A DNA stretch of 13,524 nucleotides from CAIOZW01 sp049318845. GTDB taxonomy: Bacteria; Acidobacteriota; Blastocatellia; RBC074. Under the pieces are notes generated by a model, which saw nothing but the letters and a program-made list of their open reading frames with translations, was not told where the DNA came from and did not search any database. The number at the start of each line of letters is the position of its first letter. Position 1 is the first letter of the stretch. The DNA lies in assembly GCA_049318845.1 (NCBI GenBank), contig JBMOFH010000086.1, positions 1 to 13,524 on the forward strand, read 5' to 3'. Below are positions 1 through 5,886 of the stretch, in pieces. A program made the translations under genes and the position numbers.

Positions 1-727
1 GGATCGGCTGAAATGTGGCATAGCCGACGTGGTGTGTCACCTCTACGACGTCGACACCCTGTTGGCGAAGAATGCCGAAAATCTCCGGGGTGAAGTGGAG
101 ACCGGCGGTCGGGGCGGCGATTGCGCCACGTTCCCGCGCGTAGACTGTCTGATACCGGGGTTCGACCAGCCGAACGGTCTCGTTCGGCTCGCGTTTGATG
201 TAGGGGGGAAGCGGTGTCTGCCCGATCTCATCGACGAGCCGATCGAATCCGCCCGGGGCCTCGAAGCGGATCAGCCGGCGCCCTTCATCGAGAATCTCGA
301 TTACTTCACCACGGAGCCGTCCGTCCCCGAATTCGATGCGCGCGCCCGGGCGAAGCGACCGTCCGGGGCGGGCGAGAACCTCCCATTCGACGATTTCGAT
401 CGGTATGCCGTCGCGTTCGATCGTCATCGCCTCGCCAAGCGGACTCAGCAGAAAGGTCTCAATCGCGGCACCCGGACCATTCGCCGACTGGTCGTGGATC
501 CGATGGCCGAGCAGGCGTGCCGGAAAGACACGCGTATTGTTGACGACGATCACGTCGCCCGGGTCGAGATATTTCGGAAAATTGCGAAATATCTCGTCCT
601 CCCAGCTCCCGGCCCAGGTTCTGGAGTCTCTTCGCACCAGGAGCATGCGCGATCTGTCACGCTCCGTGAGCGGCTCCTGGGCGATCAGTTCAGGTGGTAA
701 CTCAAAATCGAACTCGCTGACATTCAT
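1..727 (-). CDS. queA: S-adenosylmethionine:tRNA ribosyltransferase-isomerase QueA (partial, 3' end outside window)
   Basis: The minus strand reads openly from an ATG at 727 to the window edge, giving 242 codons. QueA transfers and isomerises the ribosyl group of S-adenosylmethionine onto 7-aminomethyl-7-deazaguanine at tRNA position 34, forming epoxyqueuosine in the cytoplasm. The family signature is visible: the N-terminus MNVSEFDFELPPELIAQEPL, then VIVVNNTRVFPARLLG, IEFGDG, a segment GAIAAPTAGLHFT, and THHVGYATFQPI at the truncated edge. Full QueA is usually about 340-360 residues, so roughly the last third is missing. The 727 start is preferred over the nearby ATG at 723, which is in another frame. 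It lies 43 bases after the ruvB stop and is probably the last visible gene of a ruvA-ruvB-queA operon, an arrangement common in bacteria. No substitution of a key residue was noticed in the visible part. Confidence 0.95.
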   Translation of the reverse strand, partial: MNVSEFDFELPPELIAQEPLTERDRSRMLLVRRDSRTWAGSWEDEIFRNFPKYLDPGDVIVVNNTRVFPARLLGHRIHDQSANGPGAAIETFLLSPLGEAMTIERDGIPIEIVEWEVLARPGRSLRPGARIEFGDGRLRGEVIEILDEGRRLIRFEAPGGFDRLVDEIGQTPLPPYIKREPNETVRLVEPRYQTVYARERGAIAAPTAGLHFTPEIFGILRQQGVDVVEVTHHVGYATFQPI

Positions 728-750
728 TTATAGGCACCAGTTTGATGGGG

Positions 751-805
751 GCTGGATCTGTCAGGATCTGTCAGGATCTGGCCGGATCTGTCAGGATCTG
801 GCCGG
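751..805. repeat. 10-bp tandem repeat spanning the ruvB stop codon
   Basis: Five consecutive 10-base units begin at 751, 761, 771, 781 and 791, each ending in GGATCTG and starting with TCA, GCC or GCT, followed by a partial unit. The array lies across the end of ruvB: it encodes the last residues (about GQILTDPARS) and contains the TGA stop at 771-773, then continues into the gap before queA. Because the unit length is not a multiple of three, each copy is read in a different frame. Unit-number changes would alter the RuvB tail and its stop position. Confidence 0.9.
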
Positions 806-1808
806 GGGGTGGCTTTACGCCTTCCAGTCCGAGATGTTGGTAGGCGAGCGGGGTAACGACCCTCCCGCGTGGAGTACGGTTGAGGAATCCGATCTGGATC
901 AGATACGGTTCGTAGATCTCCTCGATCGCCTCCTTCTCCTCGTGAACGGCGGCCGAGATGGTACTGACTCCGACCGGGCCGCCATTAAATTTATCGATGA
1001 TGGTGGTGAGGATCTTTCGATCGATCTCGTCCAGCCCGTAGCGGTCGACCTCCATGCGGTTGAGGGCATCGGCGGCGACCTCTGCGGTAATGCATCCGTC
1101 GTAGACCACTTCCGCATAATCGCGAACCCGGCGGAGCAGCCGGTTGGCGATACGGGGAGTGCCACGGGCTCGTGAGGCGATGGCCTCCGCGCCGTGAGTC
1201 TCGATCCGCGCACCAATGATCGCCGCCGAGCGTTCGACGATCACCTGCAGGTCGCTGCCCGGATAGAAATCGAGATGGAGGTTGATACCGAAACGGCCGC
1301 GGAGTGGCGCAGTGATCATTCCAGGCCTCGTCGTCGCGCCGATCAGGGTGAATCGGGGCAGGTCGAGCTTCACATTTCGTGCCGCAGGGCCCTGACCGAT
1401 CATCAGGTCGAGCTCGAAATCTTCCATCGCCGGGTAGAGGATCTCCTCGATCGCCGGGTGCAGACGGTGAATCTCGTCAATGAATAATACATCGCCCTCC
1501 TCGAGATTGGTCAGGATCGCGGCGAGATCACCGGCCTTCTCGATTACTGGTCCGGCGGTCACCTTGATCCGCGACTCCATTTCGCGGGCAATGATCGAGG
1601 CAAGGGTCGTCTTCCCGAGGCCTGGTGGGCCATTGAGCAGAACGTGATCGAGCGTCTCGCCGCGGCTTCGCGCCGCCTGGATGAAGATCCGCAGGTTGTC
1701 CTTGACCCGCGATTGCCCGATATACTCGCGCAGATATTGCGGGCGCAGCGAAAGCTCAACCTGCTGGTCGTTCTCGATCGGGTCGCCGGTGATGATTCGT
1801 TGATCCAT
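771..1808 (-). CDS. ruvB: Holliday junction branch migration ATPase RuvB
   Basis: This 345-residue protein is the AAA+ motor that, with RuvA, drives branch migration of Holliday junctions during recombinational repair. Visible motifs are Walker A GPPGLGKT (residues 60-67), Walker B with D111 and E112 in FIDEIH, the GATTRPG segment (about 157-163), and the arginine-finger region PLRGRFG (168-174). A C-terminal winged-helix domain follows, with YEPYLIQIGFLNRTPRGR near residues 295-315. Length is normal for the family. The ATG at 1808 lies 20 bases after the ruvA stop, with only a weak purine-rich stretch (AAGCAAGG) ahead, so translation is probably helped by ruvA. The last ten or so residues are encoded by a 10-base tandem repeat and look like a non-conserved tail. 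Confidence 0.98.
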   Translation of the reverse strand: MDQRIITGDPIENDQQVELSLRPQYLREYIGQSRVKDNLRIFIQAARSRGETLDHVLLNGPPGLGKTTLASIIAREMESRIKVTAGPVIEKAGDLAAILTNLEEGDVLFIDEIHRLHPAIEEILYPAMEDFELDLMIGQGPAARNVKLDLPRFTLIGATTRPGMITAPLRGRFGINLHLDFYPGSDLQVIVERSAAIIGARIETHGAEAIASRARGTPRIANRLLRRVRDYAEVVYDGCITAEVAADALNRMEVDRYGLDEIDRKILTTIIDKFNGGPVGVSTISAAVHEEKEAIEEIYEPYLIQIGFLNRTPRGRVVTPLAYQHLGLEGVKPPPGQILTDPARS

Positions 1809-1828
1809 ATTGCCTTGCTTCGCTTCAA

Positions 1829-2449
1829 CTACTTTGCGAGCTGGCGTAATGCCAGTTTGAGGATCTGTGAGAATCCGGCCTCCGGAAGTTCGGCGATCGC
1901 CACCGCCGCCGCTCTCTGCGCGGTATTGGCCGGATAGCCAAGATTGGTCAGCGCCGAGACAAGGTCGTCACTGACCGAGACCCCAGGCAGCAACGCGCTG
2001 CCGGCCGCAAGCCCCGATCCGCCTGATGGCTGCCCGGCCGATAAGAGTCCGGCAACCTTGTCCTTCAATTCGACCAGCATCCGCTCGGCGGTCTTCTTGC
2101 CCACCCCGGGGATGCCGACCAGCCGTGCCAGATCGGATGACGTCAGTGCCCTCACCAGGTCGTCGGTCCCCATTCCGGAGAGGATCGTTACCGCCAGTTT
2201 TGGCCCGATTCCGCCGACACTGGTCAGCAAAAGAAAGAGTCGCTTCTCCGCTTCAGTCCGAAATCCGAAGAGCTGCAACGCGTCCTCGCGCACGTGTGTA
2301 TGAACGCGAAGCGTCACCTCCGCGCCGGGATCGCCCAGCTCATAGAATGTCGAGAGTGGAATCGTCAGTTCATAACCGACTCCACCAACATCGATGATGA
2401 TCTGCGTCGGCTCTTTCTGTGCCAGTCGACCGGTAATCAATGCGATCAA
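1829..2449 (-). CDS. ruvA: Holliday junction branch migration protein RuvA (TTG start)
   Basis: RuvA tetramers bind the four-way Holliday junction and load RuvB rings. With the TTG start at 2449 the protein is 206 residues, the usual length, and begins MIALITGRLAQKEPTQIIID as the family does. A longer in-frame start further upstream (2512) would add an unconserved leader. A strong AGGAGG ribosome binding site at 2463-2458 sits 8 bases before the TTG and decides the start. Domains: N-terminal OB-fold (about 1-63) with HTHVREDALQLFGF, two helix-hairpin-helix motifs (LTSVGGIGPK near 75-84 and LVGIPGVGKKTAER near 110-123), a flexible linker rich in Gly and Ser (about 135-155), and the C-terminal domain III that touches RuvB. 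It is the first gene of the ruvA-ruvB-queA operon; no ruvC lies immediately upstream. Confidence 0.97.
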   Translation of the reverse strand: MIALITGRLAQKEPTQIIIDVGGVGYELTIPLSTFYELGDPGAEVTLRVHTHVREDALQLFGFRTEAEKRLFLLLTSVGGIGPKLAVTILSGMGTDDLVRALTSSDLARLVGIPGVGKKTAERMLVELKDKVAGLLSAGQPSGGSGLAAGSALLPGVSVSDDLVSALTNLGYPANTAQRAAAVAIAELPEAGFSQILKLALRQLAK

Positions 2450-2497
2450 GTCCTGCTCCTCCTGCCTCAATCTCGGGCTTATTCCACTTCGCCAGGC

Positions 2498-2511
2498 TGG
2501 CCAGCTGGCCA
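2498..2511. promoter_or_regulatory. 14-bp perfect palindrome in the ruvA leader
   Basis: TGGCCAGCTGGCCA reads the same on both strands and lies about 50 bases upstream of the ruvA TTG, downstream of the predicted minus-strand promoter. It could be an operator or simply a short hairpin in the ruvA leader. No known LexA-type box (CTGT-N8-ACAG or GAAC-N4-GTTC) was found here. Confidence 0.35.
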
Positions 2512-2593
2512 ATCATCTCTCATTTCCATCATTTCTCACTGGAGCCTCTGCCGGCTGATACCGATAATTTACTGGTTCCAGACCTGATGGCGG

Positions 2594-2622
2594 ATTATAC
2601 TTCGATCGGACGACCGGATGAA
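2594..2622 (-). promoter_or_regulatory. Predicted sigma70-type promoter for ruvA-ruvB-queA
   Basis: On the minus strand a perfect TATAAT lies at 2599-2594, with TTCATC 17 bases upstream (2622-2617) as a weak -35 (3 of 6 to consensus). A plus-strand TATACT at 2596-2601 overlaps it and might serve the divergent methyltransferase gene, though no good plus-strand -35 is visible. Confidence 0.5.
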
Positions 2623-2671
2623 AGTTGATATCTGTCTGCCATGTTTAACGAGTTGTGAAGAGGAGTCTGTT

Positions 2672-3283
2672 ATGCCGCAATGGGATGATCGTTATGGTGC
2701 CGGAGAGTACGTTTACGGGACGGAGCCGAACGACTTTCTGGCCGAAATGGCCGAACGGATTCCGCCTGGCCGGGTGCTCTGTCTGGCGGAAGGGCAGGGG
2801 AGGAACGCGGTCTTCCTCTCCGGACTGGGGGCCGGACTGAGATACGAGGTGACGGGAGTCGATTCATCCGCCGTCGGGCTGGAGATGGCGCAGCGGCTGG
2901 CGGCCGACCGCGGTGTGCGGATCGAGACGCAGGTCGCCGATCTGGCCCAATTCGATCCCGGCGTCGGGGTCTGGGACGGGATCGTCTCGATCTTCTGTCA
3001 CCTGCCAGCTCAACTCAGATCAGAGGTCATGCGAAAAGTCGTCCGTGCCCTCAGGCCCGGTGGCGTCCTGATCCTCGAAGCCTATACCCCGGATCAACTC
3101 CGTTTTGAAACCGGCGGTCCGCGGTCGACCGACCTGCTTGCTTCACTCGCTGATCTGAAGTCCGATCTCGCCGGGCTCCGCTTCGATCACGCGGTTGAGA
3201 TTGAACGCGATGTCGTCGAGGGGCAATTGCACAAGGGGCGGGCTGCCGTGGTTCAGATCGTCGCTGTTCGCCCTGAGCCCTGA
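2672..3283 (+). CDS. Class I SAM-dependent methyltransferase (TehB-like)
   Basis: The 203-residue product is a Rossmann-type methyltransferase; the substrate cannot be told from sequence. The start MPQWDDRYGAGEYVYGTEPN matches a widespread small cytosolic methyltransferase family related to TehB and thiopurine methyltransferases. Motif I is LCLAEGQGRNAVFL (residues 36-49), the acidic ribose-binding residue is D64 in VTGVDSS, another acidic position is D90, and the post-motif segment LRPGGVLILEAYTP spans 127-140. The C-terminal EGQLHKGRAAVVQIVA is also typical of the family. The ATG at 2672 was chosen over one at 2618 because a GAGGAG stands about 7 bases before it and the upstream 18 residues are not conserved in type. 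It stands alone, divergent from ruvA and separated from rex by 339 bases, so it is probably monocistronic. Confidence 0.85.
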   Translation: MPQWDDRYGAGEYVYGTEPNDFLAEMAERIPPGRVLCLAEGQGRNAVFLSGLGAGLRYEVTGVDSSAVGLEMAQRLAADRGVRIETQVADLAQFDPGVGVWDGIVSIFCHLPAQLRSEVMRKVVRALRPGGVLILEAYTPDQLRFETGGPRSTDLLASLADLKSDLAGLRFDHAVEIERDVVEGQLHKGRAAVVQIVAVRPEP

Positions 3284-3437
3284 GCTGTTCCTGAACTTGA
3301 AGAATCGTCCGGCCCGCAATCCTCGGCAGTCGCGCAGAGCCGAGCTCTGACAGCGGTTTCTCCGCATTGTGCTTTATACCCAGGTGGCTTTGTCGTGGGG
3401 GCAGGCGGGCCTCCGGCCCGCGCACACATGGCAACTG

Positions 3438-3462
3438 ACTCTTAAAATGCGATTGCCCTGCT
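3438..3462 (+). repeat. Copy A of a 25-base repeat upstream of rex
   Basis: This block, containing TTAAAATGCGATTGCCCTG, matches 12955-12979 at 24 of 25 bases. A degenerate inverted copy lies at 12823-12845. Both direct copies precede a second shared block, AGATTGACAGT, that contains a -35 element. The spacing between the two shared blocks differs by 18 bases in the two loci. Confidence 0.85.
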
Positions 3463-3500
3463 TAGCCCACGCATTCTCTCAGCCTCATCATTCCCTTAGA

Positions 3501-3530
3501 TTGACAGTGATTGAGCGGCTGCGCTATCGT
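3501..3530 (+). promoter_or_regulatory. Predicted sigma70-type promoter for the rex-BMC operon
   Basis: A perfect TTGACA at 3501-3506 is followed after 18 bases by TATCGT (3525-3530, 4 of 6 to TATAAT). Transcription would begin near 3537-3538, just ahead of an in-frame GTG at 3539 and 85 bases ahead of the preferred rex ATG. No convincing Rex operator (TTGTGAA-N6-TTCACAA type) was recognised around it. Confidence 0.65.
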
Positions 3531-3622
3531 TCAATTTTGTGGTGAATCCAGAACTTTCTGAATCGGCTTCCGGTTTCCGATCACCGGGCGGTTTATTTTC
3601 AAGAACAACGCTGATCAAAGAG

Positions 3623-4294
3623 ATGAAGACTGAGAAGATTTCCGAGCTGACAATCAATCGTCTCTCAATTTATCTGCGCTGTTTGAACGAATTGGCGGAG
3701 GCGGGCGAGGAGACTGTCTCATCAAAGACTCTCGCCGAGCGTTTCAACCTCAACTCAGCGCAGATTCGTAAGGATCTCGCCTACTTTGGCGAATTTGGGA
3801 TTCGCGGAGTCGGGTACTACATCGACGATCTTCGCCAGAATCTGCTCAATATTCTCGGGCTAACGACGCCGCACCGTGTGGTGATCGTCGGCGCCGGAAA
3901 TATGGGGAACGCACTGGTCAACTATACCGGCTTCAGGCTGAACAGTTTCTCGATCGTTGGTGTCTTCGACACGGACCCGCGCAAGATCGGTCAGTTGGTG
4001 CGTCAGGGAGCGCCGGAGGGCGGGCTGCTCGTCCGGAATATCGATGGGTTGAAGGAGTTCATCCGGAGTGAAGGGGTTGATATCGTCATGCTGACTGTAC
4101 CGGCGGCGGCGGCCGAGTCTGTATTGGAACTGGTCAGCAGCGCCGGCGTCCGTGCGATTTTGAACTTTGCGCCGATCCAGCTGCACGCGCGCGAGGGGGG
4201 CAAGGTCAAGACGGTCGACCTCTCGATTTCACTCGAGAGCCTCTCCTACTTTCTGGCCAATCCGGCGGCGGAGATGGTCGGTGAAGAGGACTAG
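3623..4294 (+). CDS. rex: Redox-sensing transcriptional repressor Rex
   Basis: Rex is a dimeric repressor that leaves DNA when NADH is high relative to NAD+. With the ATG at 3623 the product is 223 residues, close to the family's usual 210-220, and begins MKTEKISELTINRLSIYLRC. The N-terminal winged helix (about 1-80) carries the recognition region NSAQIRKDLAYFGEFGIRGV (44-63). The Rossmann domain follows with VVIVGAGNMGNAL, giving GxGxxG at 90-95, and the acidic D116 in VFDTDP that favours NAD(H). The C-terminal domain-swap helix is near SISLESLSYFLAN. The frame is open back to a GTG at 3539, which would add 28 unconserved residues. The ribosome binding site before 3623 is poorly spaced, so the start is not certain. 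The stop abuts the aldolase ATG with no spacer, indicating cotranscription with the microcompartment genes; Rex probably controls its own operon. Confidence 0.95.
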   Translation: MKTEKISELTINRLSIYLRCLNELAEAGEETVSSKTLAERFNLNSAQIRKDLAYFGEFGIRGVGYYIDDLRQNLLNILGLTTPHRVVIVGAGNMGNALVNYTGFRLNSFSIVGVFDTDPRKIGQLVRQGAPEGGLLVRNIDGLKEFIRSEGVDIVMLTVPAAAAESVLELVSSAGVRAILNFAPIQLHAREGGKVKTVDLSISLESLSYFLANPAAEMVGEED

Positions 4295-5119
4295 ATGCAA
4301 AACGAACAAGTACTCAGGGAAGAGGCAGTCAGGGAAGAGATTGTCAGGATTGCGACACGGTGTTACGACCGCGGTCTGCTCGTCGCCGGTGACGGCAACA
4401 TCAGCGTCCGGGTTGGCCCAAACCGAATTATCGCGACCCCCTCGGCGGTCAGCAAGGGCTGGATGACGCCTGATATGATGGTGGTTGTCGATCTCGAGGG
4501 AAGACCACTCGAGCCATCCAGTTATAAGGTTTCGTCGGAATGGCCGATGCATCAGGTGATCTATCAGGCACGACCCGACATCCACTCGGTTGTCCACGCC
4601 CACCCGCCCCACGCGACCGCCTTTGCCGTCGCCGGGCTGTCGCTCGATAAGGCAATTCTCTCCGAGGTTGTGCTGACGCTCGGCTGCGTCCCGCTTGCCA
4701 CCTATGGCACACCATCGACCCGCGAACTGACTGATGCCATCGAACCATTTCTCGAATATCACGATGCGCTGCTGATGGCCAACCACGGGGCGGTCGCTTT
4801 TGCAGAGACGCTCGAGAAGGCCTTCAACAAGCTCGAGACCCTTGAACATACCTGCCGGATCAGTTTTCTGGCCCGAACCCTCGGGAATGAGAACGTCATT
4901 CCGGGACGGGCGATCGAGAAGCTCTTCGATATTAGGGAGAAGAGTGGCATGATGAGGCCGGAGGCGCGAACCGGACAGGCCTGTGGGATTGGCGGAATTG
5001 GTGGAGGCGGGACGGGATCGGTCAGCGTGGCTGCCGGGGATCGTTATTCGCTGACGAAGGCCGAACTGGTCGAGCTGCTGCTTCAGTCGGCGGAACTTTT
5101 GAAGATGATCGAAAGATGA
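4295..5119 (+). CDS. Class II aldolase (FucA-like) with C-terminal encapsulation-peptide-like tail
   Basis: The 274-residue protein is a zinc-dependent class II aldolase/adducin-fold enzyme. Relatives cleave L-fuculose-, L-rhamnulose- or similar 1-phosphates to dihydroxyacetone phosphate and an aldehyde. Visible features: GDGNIS (32-37) and TPSAVSKG (48-55) of the phosphate site, the probable catalytic acid E82 in SSEWPMH, zinc ligands H101 and H103 in HAHPPH, and H164 in MANHGA. The catalytic domain ends near residue 220. A Gly-rich linker (about 226-242) then leads to a predicted amphipathic helix, LTKAELVELLLQSAELLKMI (253-272). This linker-plus-helix layout is the known form of encapsulation peptides that send enzymes into bacterial microcompartments. 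The ATG directly follows the rex stop, with GAAGAGGA inside the rex end as ribosome binding site. The BMC-H gene follows after 119 bases. The true sugar substrate is unknown; aldolases of the planctomycetal fucose/rhamnose BMC (PvmN) are the closest known analogue in role. Confidence 0.9.
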   Translation: MQNEQVLREEAVREEIVRIATRCYDRGLLVAGDGNISVRVGPNRIIATPSAVSKGWMTPDMMVVVDLEGRPLEPSSYKVSSEWPMHQVIYQARPDIHSVVHAHPPHATAFAVAGLSLDKAILSEVVLTLGCVPLATYGTPSTRELTDAIEPFLEYHDALLMANHGAVAFAETLEKAFNKLETLEHTCRISFLARTLGNENVIPGRAIEKLFDIREKSGMMRPEARTGQACGIGGIGGGGTGSVSVAAGDRYSLTKAELVELLLQSAELLKMIER

Positions 5120-5132
5120 TGATCGAAAGATG
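5105..5132 (+). repeat. 14-bp tandem duplication over the aldolase stop codon
   Basis: ATGATCGAAAGATG occurs twice back to back (5105-5118 and 5119-5132), followed by a further ATG. The first copy encodes the end of the targeting helix (MIER and stop); the second lies just after the TGA. It looks like a recent slippage event at the 3' end of the gene. Confidence 0.85.
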
Positions 5133-5183
5133 ATGGACGGGCTAACCGCTGCCTGACCAGTGGTAAAAGATAAAAACCATAAC

Positions 5184-5200
5184 CGGGGAGTGTCTTCCCG
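5184..5200 (+). promoter_or_regulatory. Small hairpin ahead of the BMC-H gene
   Basis: CGGGGA (5184-5189) can pair with TTCCCG (5195-5200), including one G-U pair, around a 5-base loop. It is not followed by a T-run and so is a poor terminator. In the 119-base aldolase to BMC-H gap it might act as an RNA-processing or stabilising element that raises shell-protein output; this is inference. Confidence 0.3.
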
Positions 5201-5238
5201 ATTATCGAATTCAGACAAAATCTCAAGGAGCAATTGCA

Positions 5239-5529
5239 ATGGAAGCACTGGGAATGATTGAGACCAAGGGGTTGGTAGCAATGATCGAGGCCTCGGATGC
5301 GATGGTCAAGTCGGCGAACGTCACCCTGGTCGGTTACGAGAAGATCGGCGCCGGTTTTGTGACCGCGATCGTCCGTGGTGATGTTGCGGCAGTCAAGGCG
5401 GCGACCGATGCGGGAGCGGCAGCGGCGCGACGGGTTGGCGAGCTGGTTGGCGTTCACGTCATTCCGCGTCCACATTCCTCGGTTGACGAGGCGTTGCCGC
5501 TTACCCCGGACTCACGCGGCGCGAAGTAG
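5239..5529 (+). CDS. BMC-H shell protein (hexameric microcompartment protein, PduA/CcmK family)
   Basis: The 96-residue protein is a single Pfam BMC-domain subunit that forms hexameric tiles of a microcompartment facet. It opens with MEALGMIETKGLVAMIEASD, the canonical start. Family features are the edge lysine K24 in DAMVKSANV, the central pore loop KIGAGFV (35-41), and R77 in VIPRPH at the hexamer edge. The length is that of a plain BMC-H with a short tail (SSVDEALPLTPDSRGAK). The pore reads G-A-G where PduA and CcmK have G-S-G, so the pore lining is mostly backbone and small and non-polar. A strong AAGGAG lies 9 bases before the ATG, the best ribosome binding site in the operon, in keeping with the need for many copies. 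It lies between the cargo aldolase and the BMC-P gene. Confidence 0.97.
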   Translation: MEALGMIETKGLVAMIEASDAMVKSANVTLVGYEKIGAGFVTAIVRGDVAAVKAATDAGAAAARRVGELVGVHVIPRPHSSVDEALPLTPDSRGAK

Positions 5530-5588
5530 GTTTAATCAATTTCTTCGATTGGGCAGGTCCTTCGCTTGGGCTAAATTTGGATTAAATT

Positions 5589-5858
5589 ATGATAATCGGG
5601 CGCATAATTGGTAATATTGTTGCGACTCGCAAGGATCCACGGCTGGAGGGGATGAAGTTGCTTCTAGTCCGTCCGATCACGCTGCGGGGCGAGGATGAGT
5701 CCGGCTATCTGGTGGCGATCGATACCGTGGGTGCAGGCTATCGTGAGAAGGTGCTGGTCGTCTCTGGCAGCAGCGCGCGGATGGCTGATGGGATGAAGGA
5801 CAAGCCGGTCGATGCGGCGATCGTCGGCATCATCGACACGATTGAAGTGACCGATTGA
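5589..5858 (+). CDS. BMC-P vertex protein (EutN/CcmL family)
   Basis: The 89-residue protein belongs to the EutN/CcmL family, whose pentamers cap the twelve vertices of a microcompartment shell. The sequence MIIGRIIGNIVATRKDPRLE, then GMKLLLVRP, AIDTVGAGYREKVLVVSGSS and the C-terminal AAIVGIIDTIEV follow the family pattern closely (OB-like beta-barrel). Length is typical. It begins 59 bases after the BMC-H stop and has only a weak GGAT-type ribosome binding site, fitting the low stoichiometry of vertices relative to facets. Together with the BMC-H protein it supplies the minimum set known to close an icosahedral shell. No BMC-T protein is present in this window. pgsA follows after 28 bases. 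Confidence 0.96.
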   Translation: MIIGRIIGNIVATRKDPRLEGMKLLLVRPITLRGEDESGYLVAIDTVGAGYREKVLVVSGSSARMADGMKDKPVDAAIVGIIDTIEVTD

Positions 5859-5886
5859 GCGGCCTTACGGGTTGGAAATCGCGGCC

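Larger units (their letters stand above)
3284..3622. other. Intergenic region between methyltransferase gene and rex
   Basis: No gene is supported in this 339-base gap. It holds a small hairpin (CAGAGC at 3335-3340, GCTCTG at 3344-3349), a GC-rich hairpin (GCGGGCC 3405-3411, GGCCCGC 3415-3421), a 25-base block repeated near 12955, and a good TTGACA promoter. Neither hairpin is followed by a clear T-run, so termination of the methyltransferase transcript is not established. Confidence 0.7.

Noticed and set aside
336..1175. A 279-codon plus-strand open frame over queA and ruvB
   Set aside because: It runs antisense to both conserved genes and crosses the 10-base repeat; no motif supports it.
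3405..3421. GC-rich hairpin GCGGGCC-TCC-GGCCCGC as a terminator for the methyltransferase gene
   Set aside because: It is about 120 bases after the stop and has no T-run; it may be a palindromic repeat instead.
3531..3550. Possible Rex operator (TTTTGTGGTGAA) next to the rex promoter
   Set aside because: Only a half-site resembles the Rex consensus and the second arm is missing, so it was not listed as an operator.
5145..5238. Internal promoter for the BMC-H gene (CTGACC with a distant A-rich -10)
   Set aside because: No -10 with acceptable sequence lies at 16-18 bases, so the evidence is too weak.
4229..5281. A 350-codon open frame on the minus strand opposite the aldolase gene
   Set aside because: It is antisense to a clearly recognisable aldolase, has no family-like motifs, and is a shadow of GC-rich codon usage.
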